From assembly GCA_035605695.1 (NCBI GenBank), contig DATNGZ010000037.1:1-64000 (forward strand): 64,000 nt of DNA, in the 5' to 3' direction. The translations under genes were made by a program, and so were the position numbers. Shown one piece after another: positions 8,427 through 16,571 of the stretch; positions within the stretch are counted from its first letter, which is position 1, and each line of letters starts with the position of its first letter. Source of the stretch: VRUE01 sp035605695 (GTDB taxonomy: Bacteria > Actinomycetota > Thermoleophilia > Solirubrobacterales > 70-9). The notes below the pieces were generated by a model. That model made no database searches. It saw only the letters and a program-made list of their open reading frames with translations, and was not told the DNA's origin.

Positions 8427-9218
8427 TTGAGCTCACAGCAGACCATCAGGCTCGCGGTAATCGACGACGACAGCGGCTTTGTGACCGTGCTCTCGAAGCG
8501 AACCGAAACGGCCGGTTGGCAGCAGCGGGTGCTGAGCAGCGCGATCCCGCCCGAGGAGCTGGTGGCGATGAAGCTGAACGCCCTGCTGCTCGACATGGAA
8601 GTCCTCGGCGACGAAGCCTGGGGCTACCTGGAGCGGGTCTGCGCGATGCTGCCGGACCTCGGCGTGATCGTCTGCACCGGCCGCTCCACCGTCGCCCAGC
8701 GGGTACGGGGCCTGCGGCTCGGGGTCGACGACTGGATCGCCAAGCCGTGTCACCCAGAGGAGGTGATGGCGCGGATCGAGGCCGTCTCACGCCGCCGTCG
8801 CCGCAGCCGCGCCGGGATCGAAGCCGGCCCCGTCGTCGTCGGTGAGCTCGAGATCCGCGCTGACCAATTCCAGGCCTTCGTCGGCGACGGCAGCCTCGAC
8901 CTGACCCGGCGCGAGTTCGAGCTGCTGCAGCTGCTCGCCGACGCCAAGGGCCAGGTGCTCGAGCGCGAGGCGATCTACCAGCGGGTCTGGGGTTACGCGA
9001 TGGCCCACGGCGACCGCTCGGTCGACGTCTTCATCCGCAAGTTGCGCCAGAAGCTGGAGAAGCGCTCACCCGGCTGGCGCTACATCCACACCCACTTCGG
9101 CGTCGGCTATCGCTTCGACCCCGAGACCGGTTCCGGCGTCGCGGTGGAGGTCGATTTGACCGAAGCCCCCGCGGTCAAAGATTCACAAGTAGTTCACAGC
9201 AGCTTTACGGCCGCGTAA
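8427..9218 (+). CDS. PhoB/PhoP-like response regulator (OmpR family)
   Basis: The 263-residue protein has an N-terminal receiver domain (acidic pocket DDD at 13-15, phospho-acceptor Asp about 56 in LLLDME, Thr about 84, Lys about 106 in IAKP) and a C-terminal winged-helix DNA-binding domain (about 150-245) ending in HTHFGVGYRF. Its place just before pstSCAB-phoU and the nearby TTCACA repeats suggest it controls the phosphate-starvation response. No histidine kinase gene lies beside it. The start is TTG. The last codons overlap a Pho-like array. Confidence 0.85.
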   Translation: MSSQQTIRLAVIDDDSGFVTVLSKRTETAGWQQRVLSSAIPPEELVAMKLNALLLDMEVLGDEAWGYLERVCAMLPDLGVIVCTGRSTVAQRVRGLRLGVDDWIAKPCHPEEVMARIEAVSRRRRRSRAGIEAGPVVVGELEIRADQFQAFVGDGSLDLTRREFELLQLLADAKGQVLEREAIYQRVWGYAMAHGDRSVDVFIRKLRQKLEKRSPGWRYIHTHFGVGYRFDPETGSGVAVEVDLTEAPAVKDSQVVHSSFTAA

Positions 9219-9220
9219 CC
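9182..9220 (+). promoter_or_regulatory. Candidate Pho-box array before the receiver-less regulator
   Basis: Four 6-bp units start exactly 11 bp apart: TTCACA (9182), TTCACA (9193), TTTACG (9204) and GTAACC (9215). Known PhoP/PhoB sites are such head-to-tail repeats with 11-bp phase. The array overlaps the last codons of the response regulator and lies 34 bp before the next start. Confidence 0.7.
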
Positions 9221-9254
9221 GATTCCCCGCCAGCTGCGGCAATCCTCGGTCGCC

Positions 9255-9542
9255 ATGCTGGAGATTCGGCCCAAAGAGCACGCGGCATTGGTCGACGGTC
9301 GGCCGCTGAGCCTGACCATGCGCGAGCTTCAGCTCTTGACCACGCTGGCCGCGCACCCACAGCGGATCCTCACCCGCGAGGAACTCTACGCCGAGGTCTG
9401 GGGGCGGCAACCGCGCCACGACGACCGCTCGGTTGACGTCTACGTCAGCCGCTTGCGTTCGAAGCTGAGCGACGCGCTGCCGGGCCAGCGCCTGATCCAT
9501 ACGCACAGCGGTATTGGCTACCGCTTCTCGCCCGATGGCTGA
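9255..9542 (+). CDS. Receiver-less PhoB-like winged-helix protein
   Basis: The 95-residue protein is only the OmpR/PhoB-type DNA-binding domain: a short beta lead-in, TMRELQLLTTLA, the recognition region DRSVDVYVSRLRSKL and a terminal HTHSGIGYRF wing. It closely resembles the C-terminal half of the preceding response regulator, suggesting duplication with loss of the receiver. It has no phosphorylation site, so it could bind constitutively and compete or cooperate at the 11-bp-phased sites. The ATG start at 9255 and a full domain argue against a simple fragment. Confidence 0.8.
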   Translation: MLEIRPKEHAALVDGRPLSLTMRELQLLTTLAAHPQRILTREELYAEVWGRQPRHDDRSVDVYVSRLRSKLSDALPGQRLIHTHSGIGYRFSPDG

Positions 9543-9570
9543 TTGGGATCGTCAGCCACCGAGCGGGGCT

Positions 9571-9609
9571 TTTACATCTTTTTCACAACCTCGATACACG
9601 CAGGTAACA
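9571..9609 (+). promoter_or_regulatory. Candidate Pho-box array before pstS
   Basis: Four units in 11-bp phase: TTTACA (9571), TTCACA (9582), GATACA (9593) and GTAACA (9604), ending 85 bp before the pstS start. This is the expected position for phosphate-starvation control of the pst operon. Confidence 0.8.
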
Positions 9610-9694
9610 AGCTGCTTGGAGCGCGCTGAGAGTGTGGCCGGTGAGCCGGTCATTGGTGGCCGCTCCCGTGCCACAACGACGAAAAGGAGTTCGT

Positions 9695-10795
9695 GTGAGT
9701 CCCTCAAGATGGTTGGCCATTTTCGCCTCATTGGCCGTCCTCGCGATCGGCGTTTCTGCTTGCGGAAGCAGTGACGACAGCGCCAGCAGTTCGTCCGGCT
9801 CTCTCTCCGGCCAGATCGCCGGTGCCGGCTCAACCGCCCAGGAGGCTGCACAGGAAGCCTGGATCGCCGAATTCGAGAACGAAAACTCGGGCGTGACGAT
9901 CTCCTACGACGCCGTCGGCTCGGGTGGCGGTCGCGAACAGTTCATCGCCGGCGGCGTTGCCTACGCGGGCAGCGACGCAGCCCTCGAAGAAGAAGAAGGC
10001 GAACTGAAAAAGGCGGCGGACCGCTGCAGCCCGGGCAAATTGGTCGAGATCCCGGCCTACGTCTCGCCGATCGCGGTCATCTACAACCTCGAAGGCGTCG
10101 AATCACTGCAGCTCGATCCCGAAACCCTGGCGAAGATTTTCAACCAGGAAATCACCACCTGGGACGACCCGGCGATCGCCAAAGACAACCCCGGTGTCGA
10201 ACTGCCGGACACTCGCATCACTCCGGTCAACCGCGCCGATGAGTCGGGCACGACGGAGAACTTCACCGACTACCTCTCGGAGGTCGTCCCCAGCATCTGG
10301 AGCTACGAAGTCAGTGGTGACTGGCCGGTCAAGGGCGGCGAGGCCGCCCAGGGCACGTCCGGCGTGGTCGAAGCCGTCACCGCCGGCGACGGCGCGATCG
10401 GCTACGCCGATGCCAGCCAGGCTGGAGAACTCGGTGTCGCCACGATCAAGGTCGGCAGTCAGTACGTCGAACCGACCCCGGAGGCCGCGGCAAAGATCCT
10501 CGAGGAGTCGCCGGAAGCCAAAGACCTGGCCAAGACCCCGTACATGTTCCCCTTCGAACTCGATCGCAAGACCGAATCGCAGGGCACGTACCCGATCGTG
10601 CTGGTCTCTTACCTGATCGGCTGCACGCAGTACGGCTCGGCTGATGAAGCCGCGATCGTCAAGGGGTTCTTCAACTACGTGATCAGCAGCGAAGGGCAGG
10701 CGATCGCCGCTGAAAACGCCGGTTCCGCCCCGCTGTCGACCTCGCTGGCAAAGAAGCTCCAGCCGGCTGTCGATGCAATCGAAAGCAGCTCCTAG
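9695..10795 (+). CDS. pstS: Phosphate-binding lipoprotein of the Pst transporter
   Basis: PstS captures inorganic phosphate outside the membrane and delivers it to PstCA. The chosen GTG start at 9695 is preceded by AAAGGAG 5 nt upstream and gives a signal peptide with lipobox VSAC (lipid-modified Cys about residue 23); the frame is open further upstream to 9632, but that would bury the signal. Ligand-loop motifs are present: AGSTAQ, GSGGGREQFIAGGV and RADESGTTENF. The 366-residue length is normal. It is first in pstSCAB-phoU. Confidence 0.95.
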   Translation: MSPSRWLAIFASLAVLAIGVSACGSSDDSASSSSGSLSGQIAGAGSTAQEAAQEAWIAEFENENSGVTISYDAVGSGGGREQFIAGGVAYAGSDAALEEEEGELKKAADRCSPGKLVEIPAYVSPIAVIYNLEGVESLQLDPETLAKIFNQEITTWDDPAIAKDNPGVELPDTRITPVNRADESGTTENFTDYLSEVVPSIWSYEVSGDWPVKGGEAAQGTSGVVEAVTAGDGAIGYADASQAGELGVATIKVGSQYVEPTPEAAAKILEESPEAKDLAKTPYMFPFELDRKTESQGTYPIVLVSYLIGCTQYGSADEAAIVKGFFNYVISSEGQAIAAENAGSAPLSTSLAKKLQPAVDAIESSS

Positions 10796-10802
10796 GTCCT
10801 AG

Positions 10803-11759
10803 GTGGAGGCGCAGGTCGACACCACGACCAACGCCGGTCAGCTCCTCGCCGCCGCCTCAGGAGGGCGGCGGCGATGGGGCGACCGGATCTTCTCCAACTT
10901 CGCCGTCGCCGCCGCGGTGACAATCCTCGCCCTGCTCGCAGGGGTAGCCGCGTTTCTGCTGATCCAGGCGATGCCCGCCGTCACCGCGAGCTCCTCGGAC
11001 CTGCCGGGGGGCAAGAGCCTGATCGACTACATCGCCCCGCTCGCCTTCGGCACCGTGTTGGCGGCGACGATCGCGGTGGCCCTGGCCGTTCCGCTCGCGG
11101 TCGCCGTGGCTCTCTTCATCAGCCACATCGCGCCGCGTCGCCTGCTCCTCGTCCTCGGCTACATGGTCGATCTGCTCGCCGCTGTGCCCAGCATCGTCTA
11201 CGGCCTCTGGGGCATCTTCGTCCTCGGACCCGCCGCGGTCGGGCCGATGGAATGGCTCGAACAGAAGCTCGGCTTCATTCCCTTCTTCGAGGGGCCGGCC
11301 TCGGTGACCGGTCGCACGATGCTGGTCGCCGGCCTGGTGCTGACGGTGATGATCCTGCCGATCGTCTCCGCGGTTGCCCGCGAGGTCTTCTCGCAGACGC
11401 CGCGCAAGCTGCAGGAAGGCGCACTGGCGCTGGGCGCGACCCGCTGGGAGATGATCCGCATGACCGTTCTCCCTTTCGGCAAGTCCTCGATCATCAGCGG
11501 CGCGATGCTCGGCCTCGGCCGGGCCCTGGGCGAGACGATGGCGGTGACGATCATCCTCTCCGTCTCCGGCATCGTCACCTTCAACCTGATTAGCCAGGCG
11601 AACCCCTCGACGATCGCCGCCAACATCGCCCTCGACTTCCCTGAATCGACCGGGCTCGCGATCAACACGCTGATCGCCTCCGGCCTCGTCCTCTTCGCGA
11701 TCACCCTCGTCACCAATCTCGGCGCGCGCGCGATCATCGCCCGCCAGAACATCCAGTGA
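10803..11759 (+). CDS. pstC: Phosphate ABC transporter permease PstC
   Basis: The 318-residue inner-membrane permease pairs with PstA to form the phosphate channel. It has about six hydrophobic helices and the cytoplasmic EAA-type loop (EGALALGATRWEMI) followed by LPFGKSSIISG and GRALGETMAV, typical of PstC. The start is GTG, 7 nt after the pstS stop. Its stop overlaps the pstA start by 4 nt, so translation is probably coupled. Confidence 0.95.
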   Translation: MEAQVDTTTNAGQLLAAASGGRRRWGDRIFSNFAVAAAVTILALLAGVAAFLLIQAMPAVTASSSDLPGGKSLIDYIAPLAFGTVLAATIAVALAVPLAVAVALFISHIAPRRLLLVLGYMVDLLAAVPSIVYGLWGIFVLGPAAVGPMEWLEQKLGFIPFFEGPASVTGRTMLVAGLVLTVMILPIVSAVAREVFSQTPRKLQEGALALGATRWEMIRMTVLPFGKSSIISGAMLGLGRALGETMAVTIILSVSGIVTFNLISQANPSTIAANIALDFPESTGLAINTLIASGLVLFAITLVTNLGARAIIARQNIQ

Positions 11760-12787
11760 ACGCCGCGCTCGACACGGGCGTGCTGCCCGACTGGTCTCCC
11801 TACGGAGTGGTCGCCGGTTCGGCGGCGCTCGCCGCTGCCTTGCTGCTGGCGGCCGGCGCCTTCAGCGTTGCCCTCCTGCTCGTCGCCACGGTTTTCGTCG
11901 CCGCGATCGTCACCTACACCTGGTCGCGCCGGGTCGAGGGCCCGCGCCGGGCCAAGGACCGCTTGGTCACGCTGACGATCGTCGCCGCCTTCGGGCTTGC
12001 CCTGATCCCCCTACTCTCGCTGGTCTTTGAGGTGGCGAAGCGTGGAATCCCAGGTCTTAGCCTCGAATTCCTCACCGAGTCCGCGCGCGGGCAGATCGGC
12101 GGCGGCGGCGCCGCCCATGCCCTGGTTGGCACGCTGGTGATCACCGGCGTCGCCGCGCTGATCTCGATTCCGATCGGCCTGATGGCGGCGATCTACCTGA
12201 CCGAGTACGGGGGCGGACGTTTGGGCCGAGCGCTGACCTTCTTCGTCGACGTGATGACCGGCATCCCCTCGATCGTCGCCGGTCTCTTCGCCTACGCGCT
12301 CTTTGCGCTGATCTTCGGTCCCGGCATCCGCCTCGGCGTAATGGGCTCGGTGGCGCTCTCGGTGCTGATGATCCCAATCGTGATCCGCACCTCAGAGGAG
12401 GTGCTGAAGATCGTCCCCAATCACCTGCGCGAGGCTTCCTACGCGCTGGGAACGCCGAAGTGGCGGACGATCACCAAGGTCGTGCTGCCGACCGCATTCG
12501 CCGGCCTGATCACCGGCATGATGATCGCAGTGGCGCGGATCATCGGTGAGACGGCGCCGCTGCTAGTCACCACCGGCGTGGTCGACTCGATCAACAGCAA
12601 TCCCTTCTCCGGCCGCATGCAGAACCTCGCGGTATATGCCTACAGCGAGTACCGAACACCCGGCGTCTTCAAGCAGGCGTCCTACGACCGCGCCTGGGCT
12701 GCCGCGCTGACCCTGATCGTTATCGTCATGGTCCTCAACCTCGTGGCTCGCCTGATCTACCGCCGGTACCGAACTGAGATCCGCTAA
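11756..12787 (+). CDS. pstA: Phosphate ABC transporter permease PstA
   Basis: The 343-residue membrane partner of PstC begins with GTG in a GTGA overlap with pstC. It has an N-terminal pair of extra hydrophobic helices (residues 15-65), then the conserved permease core with the EAA loop (LREASYALGTPKWRTI) and ARIIGETAPLL. PstA proteins are often near 300 residues, so the N-terminal extension of about 60 residues is slightly long. Confidence 0.95.
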   Translation: MNAALDTGVLPDWSPYGVVAGSAALAAALLLAAGAFSVALLLVATVFVAAIVTYTWSRRVEGPRRAKDRLVTLTIVAAFGLALIPLLSLVFEVAKRGIPGLSLEFLTESARGQIGGGGAAHALVGTLVITGVAALISIPIGLMAAIYLTEYGGGRLGRALTFFVDVMTGIPSIVAGLFAYALFALIFGPGIRLGVMGSVALSVLMIPIVIRTSEEVLKIVPNHLREASYALGTPKWRTITKVVLPTAFAGLITGMMIAVARIIGETAPLLVTTGVVDSINSNPFSGRMQNLAVYAYSEYRTPGVFKQASYDRAWAAALTLIVIVMVLNLVARLIYRRYRTEIR

Positions 12788-12811
12788 GTGGATGGAAGGA
12801 GACCACGACCG

Positions 12812-13708
12812 ATGGGAGCCGCAGGTGCCACCCGAGCCGAGACCGAGGTCGACAAGACCGAAATGAGCAACGCCGCGACGACAGGCACGCAGCCCGCTCC
12901 CGAGTCGGTGCGCGCCGCCCAGGGGCGGCCAGCCAAGACGCTTGAGGCGCGCGGGGTGAACCTCTTCTACGGCGACTTCCACGCGGTCGAGGACGTGACG
13001 ATGACGGTGGCGCCGAACAAGGTCACCGCCCTGATCGGCTCATCGGGCTGCGGCAAGACGACCTTCCTGCGCTCGCTGAACCGCATGCATGAGCTCAACG
13101 CGAGCGCCAGGGTCGAGGGGGAGATCAGCCTCGACGGGCAGGACATCTACGGCCCCAAGGTCGACCCGGTCCAGGTCCGCCGTCTCGTCGGCATGGTCTT
13201 CCAGTCGCCCAACCCGTTTCCGACGATGTCGATCTACGACAACGTCGCCGCCGGCCTCAACCTCAACGCCGGCCGGGTGAAGAAGTCCGAGAAGGACGCG
13301 ATCGTCGAGCGCTCGCTGCGCGGTGCCCATCTTTGGAACGAGGTCAAGGACCGGCTCGACAAGCCGGGCTCGAGTCTCTCAGGCGGCCAGCAGCAGCGGC
13401 TCTGCATCGCCCGGGCGATCGCGGTCGAGCCTGAGGTGCTGCTGATGGACGAGCCCTGCTCGGCGCTCGACCCGGTCGCGACGCTGGCGATCGAGGACCT
13501 GATCGGCGAGCTGAAGAGCAAGTTCACGATCGCGATCGTCACCCACAACATGCAGCAGGCCTCCCGCGCCAGTGATATCACCGCCTTCTTCAACCTCGAA
13601 GAGACCGGCAAGCCCGGGCGGCTGGTCGAGATTGGGCCGACCGAGAAGATCTTCACCAGTCCCTCTCAGCAGGCCACCGAGGACTACGTCAGCGGAAGGT
13701 TCGGCTGA
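12812..13708 (+). CDS. pstB: Phosphate ABC transporter ATPase PstB
   Basis: PstB powers phosphate import. Walker A is GSSGCGKTT, the signature LSGGQQQR, and Walker B VLLMDEP followed by CSALDP; FQSPNPFPTMSIYDNV is a typical PstB stretch. ATG at 12812 is preferred because GGAAGGAG lies about 10 nt upstream; GTG at 12788, directly after pstA, is an alternative in the same frame. The N-terminal 45 residues before the ATPase core are low-complexity and not part of the fold. Confidence 0.95.
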   Translation: MGAAGATRAETEVDKTEMSNAATTGTQPAPESVRAAQGRPAKTLEARGVNLFYGDFHAVEDVTMTVAPNKVTALIGSSGCGKTTFLRSLNRMHELNASARVEGEISLDGQDIYGPKVDPVQVRRLVGMVFQSPNPFPTMSIYDNVAAGLNLNAGRVKKSEKDAIVERSLRGAHLWNEVKDRLDKPGSSLSGGQQQRLCIARAIAVEPEVLLMDEPCSALDPVATLAIEDLIGELKSKFTIAIVTHNMQQASRASDITAFFNLEETGKPGRLVEIGPTEKIFTSPSQQATEDYVSGRFG

Positions 13709-13709
13709 G

Positions 13710-14396
13710 ATGCCGGGCGGGATCAGGGTCGAATATCAGGAGGAACTAGACCGGCTTGAGGCGAGCGCGCTCGGCGGCCTCGATCTGGTCACTGCTGCGG
13801 TCAGCCGCACGCTGGAAGCGATCGAGCACCAGGACGTCGAGCTGGCCCAGATCGTCGTCGCCGATGACGACCGCATCGACGGTCGCTACCTCGAGGTGCA
13901 CCAGGCGCTGATCACGCTGCTGGCTACCCAGTCGCCGGTGGCGACCGACCTGCGACTGATCTCAGCGCTCCTGCACGTGCTGAAGAACGTCGAGCGGATG
14001 GGCGATCAGTGCGTGAATATCTGCAAGATGATCCCGTTGACCGGCAACGAGCCGCCAGCTGATCAGGAGATGGTGAAGCTGATCCTGAGCATGGGCAGCC
14101 AGAGCAAGACGCTGATCAGCCAGGCAAAGCGCGCCTTCGAAGGCCGCGACATCGAACTGGCGCAGGACCTGGTCCGCCAGGACGATGTCGTCGATAATCT
14201 CAACCGCGAATGCTTCCGCCTCGCCCTGGAGATCGGCGATGACGCCGACAAGCGCGAGTGGGCGATGACGATGCTGCTGGGGGCGCGCGCGATCGAGCGG
14301 ATCGCCGACAACGCCGTTGACATCGGCGAGCAGGTTGCCTTCGTGGTTACCGGGCTCTTTCGGGAGTTCGAGGACGCCTCGCATCCCAGTGCGTGA
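13710..14396 (+). CDS. phoU: Phosphate signalling protein PhoU
   Basis: PhoU links the Pst transporter to the Pho sensor and restrains phosphate uptake. The 228-residue protein has two three-helix PhoU repeats with the metal-binding-type motifs ERMGDQCVNI (first) and ERIADNAVDI (second). ATG at 13710 comes 1 nt after the pstB stop; the frame is open further upstream but that part only shadows pstB. It ends the pst operon, and a long hairpin follows. Confidence 0.95.
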   Translation: MPGGIRVEYQEELDRLEASALGGLDLVTAAVSRTLEAIEHQDVELAQIVVADDDRIDGRYLEVHQALITLLATQSPVATDLRLISALLHVLKNVERMGDQCVNICKMIPLTGNEPPADQEMVKLILSMGSQSKTLISQAKRAFEGRDIELAQDLVRQDDVVDNLNRECFRLALEIGDDADKREWAMTMLLGARAIERIADNAVDIGEQVAFVVTGLFREFEDASHPSA

Positions 14397-14400
14397 GGGG

Positions 14401-14472
14401 CGGGGTGGCCATGCATCGCCGGACACCCGGCCTTCGGCCGTGTTGAGCGTCCTTCGACGCATGGCCACCCCG
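14401..14472. terminator. Long inverted repeat after phoU
   Basis: Arms 14401-14418 and 14455-14472 match at 17 of 18 positions; an inner hairpin (GGCC-TTC-GGCC) fills the spacer. It directly follows the phoU stop and precedes ppx, so it probably ends the pst transcript. There is no T-run. Confidence 0.6.
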
Positions 14473-14524
14473 CCGCCCGGCGCTTGAGATCCGGCGGGTC
14501 TGGGAACATGAATGGAAGCCCGGG

Positions 14525-15430
14525 ATGCTCTGCGCCGCCATAGATATTGGGTCCAATACGACACGCGTGCTCGTGGCGGAGCCCGTCGACGGCCAGTTGA
14601 AGAAGGTGATGGAGCAGCGGGCCTACACGCGGATCAACAAGGCGCTCGACTCCGACGGGGCAATCGCCGACGCGAAGATCGGTGAAGTCTGCGAGGTGGT
14701 TGCGACCCAGGTTCGCCTTGCGAAAGAGACCGGGGCGGAGGAGATTCGCGCCGTTGCCACCGCGGCGGTGCGCGAGGCCTCCAACGGTGAGGCCGTGGCA
14801 GAGGCGATCGGCGAGGCGGCCGGGGTGCCGGTCGAGATCCTCAGCGACGAGGAGGAGGGCAGGCTCTCCTTCATCGGCGCGACCAAGACGCTCGGGCACC
14901 CGGCGGCTGGCAAGGTCGGCGTCGTCGACGTCGGCGGCGGCTCGACCGAGGTGATCCTCGGCACGGTTCCCGGCGGCGCTTCGCAGGTCCTCTCGTGGCG
15001 GGTTGGCTCGGGGGTACTGGCCGATGAGCTGATCTCCTCGGACCCCCCCTCGGCGGCCGAGATCCGCAAGGTCCGCGATCGCATCGACGACATCTTTGCC
15101 GGGGTTGAGATCGAGCATCCGGCGCAAGCGGTCGCCGTCGGCGGCAGTGCCACCTCGCTGCGGCGATTGGTCGGCGCCGTGCTCGAATACGAGACGCTCG
15201 AGCGCGGAATCCGCGTCCTCTGCGGCGATCCCGCTGCCGATGTCGCCCGCCGCTTCGAGCTGGACCCCGAACGAGTCCGCATCCTCGCCACCGGAGTGCT
15301 GCTGCTGGAGAAGGTTTCCGAGCTGCTCGGTCAGCCGCTGCAGATCGGCAAGGGCGGCCTACGCGAGGGCGTCGTCCTCGACATGCTCAACGGCAGCATC
15401 AGCGGCCCGCGCATGCGCCTCGTTGCCTAG
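14525..15430 (+). CDS. ppx: Exopolyphosphatase (Ppx/GppA family)
   Basis: Ppx/GppA enzymes release phosphate from polyphosphate ends or hydrolyse pppGpp. The 301-residue protein is the short actinobacterial form without the C-terminal HD part. It has the ASKHA phosphate-loop motifs IDIGSNTTR and VVDVGGGSTEV and a later VGGSATSLRR. The ATG start has GGAAG upstream. CHAD and ppk1 genes follow, making polyphosphate the likely substrate. Confidence 0.9.
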   Translation: MLCAAIDIGSNTTRVLVAEPVDGQLKKVMEQRAYTRINKALDSDGAIADAKIGEVCEVVATQVRLAKETGAEEIRAVATAAVREASNGEAVAEAIGEAAGVPVEILSDEEEGRLSFIGATKTLGHPAAGKVGVVDVGGGSTEVILGTVPGGASQVLSWRVGSGVLADELISSDPPSAAEIRKVRDRIDDIFAGVEIEHPAQAVAVGGSATSLRRLVGAVLEYETLERGIRVLCGDPAADVARRFELDPERVRILATGVLLLEKVSELLGQPLQIGKGGLREGVVLDMLNGSISGPRMRLVA

Positions 15431-15463
15431 CGGCGGAACTCTGCTCTGCACTAGCCTCATCCT

Positions 15464-15937
15464 GTGGCAAGCGCGCGCAAGGTCGAGCTCGACTGCGAGG
15501 CGTCGTTTGGGGTCGCCGCCAAGCGCGCCGTAAAGGTCCGCGCCAAGGAGGTCTTCAAGCAGGCGGACGGCGTGCTTGACCTTGAGGAAGTCGAGCACGT
15601 CCACGACATGCGCGTGGCGACGCGACGGCTGCGGGCAGCGCTCGAGGTCTTCGAGGACTGCTTCCCGCGAAAGCGACACCGCAAGGCGCTGAAGAGGGTG
15701 AAGGCGCTCGCCGATGCGCTCGGTGAGCGGCGCGACGCCGATGTCGAAATCGAACTGCTGGAAGGCCTAGGCGAAAAAATCGCCGCGGCGGACAGGAAGG
15801 CGCTCGAAGCGCTGATCGAGACCCTGCGCGCCCGCCAGCAACAGGCCAACGAGGAGCTCGCCGCATACGTCACCGCCAAGCGATTGAAGAAGCTGCGCCG
15901 GCGCCTGGCCAAGCTTGCAAGGGCGGCGAAGAGGTGA
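15464..15937 (+). CDS. CHAD domain, N-terminal half
   Basis: The 157-residue helical, very basic protein carries the first half of a CHAD domain: HDMRVATRRLRAALEVF, and later ALGERRDADVE. CHAD domains bind polyphosphate through conserved His and Arg/Lys residues. The second half is the next gene, which starts in a GTGA overlap in the -1 frame. The start is GTG with TAGCCT ending 6 nt before it. The two halves could make a heterodimer, or a frameshift could fuse them. Confidence 0.8.
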   Translation: MASARKVELDCEASFGVAAKRAVKVRAKEVFKQADGVLDLEEVEHVHDMRVATRRLRAALEVFEDCFPRKRHRKALKRVKALADALGERRDADVEIELLEGLGEKIAAADRKALEALIETLRARQQQANEELAAYVTAKRLKKLRRRLAKLARAAKR

Positions 15938-16359
15938 AGCCGCGCAAGGTGGAGGGACTCGACCCGCGGGCGCCGCTGCGCCCCAACGCGGTGCGCATCG
16001 TCCGCACCCGACTCGACGAGCTGCGCGGCTTCGCCGACGAGGCGTCGGCGCCGGACGCTGCTGCGGCCCAGCACGACATGCGGATTGCGGCCAAGCGCCT
16101 GCGCTACGTGCTGGAGATCGTCGGCCCCTGCATCGGCGAGGAGGCGAAGGTCGCTCGCGACGCCGCCAAGCGGCTGCAGTCGGTGCTGGGCGATCTCCAC
16201 GACTGCGACCTGATGCTGCCCAAGGTCGAGGGGATCGGCTCGGCTACGGCAGCCCTGCGCGAGCGCCGCAACCGCTTCTTTCACGACTTCGTCGGACTCT
16301 GGCAGGCCGAGGCAAGCAGAGGCACCTGGGCCTCGCTCGAGACCGCGATGCGGTCGTAG
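15934..16359 (+). CDS. CHAD domain, C-terminal half
   Basis: The 141-residue protein has the second CHAD repeat: HDMRIAAKRLRYVLEIV followed by RLQSVLGDLHDCDLM. Together with the preceding gene it would give about 298 residues, the usual size of one full CHAD domain. The start is GTG, overlapping the upstream stop by 4 nt. The stop codon (TAG, 16357-16359) lies inside a perfect 23-bp hairpin stem, so translation and hairpin folding may affect each other. Confidence 0.8.
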   Translation: MKPRKVEGLDPRAPLRPNAVRIVRTRLDELRGFADEASAPDAAAAQHDMRIAAKRLRYVLEIVGPCIGEEAKVARDAAKRLQSVLGDLHDCDLMLPKVEGIGSATAALRERRNRFFHDFVGLWQAEASRGTWASLETAMRS

Positions 16360-16463
16360 TTATTGCCGCATAGCGGCAATAACTACGACCGCATCCCTTC
16401 TTATGTGTCTTGGATGCGTCGCGGTCGCACTTTCCTCGCTATGCGGCAATAGCTACGACCGCT
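16347..16463. repeat. Perfect 23-bp hairpin with a third related copy
   Basis: Arms 16347-16369 and 16373-16395 are perfect reverse complements around a 3-nt loop. A third copy, resembling the right arm, lies at 16439-16463 (shared GCGGCAATA, CTACGACCGC). The hairpin covers the stop of the second CHAD gene. It may end transcription before the Pho-controlled downstream operon. Confidence 0.65.
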
Positions 16464-16470
16464 GTTGTCG

Positions 16471-16526
16471 GTTACGGGATGGTCACCCGGTGTTACCCGG
16501 TCGTTCACAAGTTTCCCCTGCTAATA
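16471..16526 (+). promoter_or_regulatory. Candidate Pho-box array and -10 before the PHP-glycosyltransferase gene
   Basis: Four 11-bp-phased units: GTTACG (16471), GTCACC (16482), TTACCC (16493) and TTCACA (16504). A -10-like TAATAG starts at 16522, about 12 bp after the last unit, the spacing seen at promoters activated by PhoB-type regulators. The start codon is 45 nt further on. Confidence 0.7.
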
Positions 16527-16571
16527 GCGAACTCTGGAGGTGACAGAAACGACTAGAGCAGGGAGACGCCG

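Noticed and set aside
16347..16463. Integron attC site or insertion-sequence end
   Set aside because: No core RYYYAAC/GTTRRRY sites, no transposase or integrase, and no target duplication were found.
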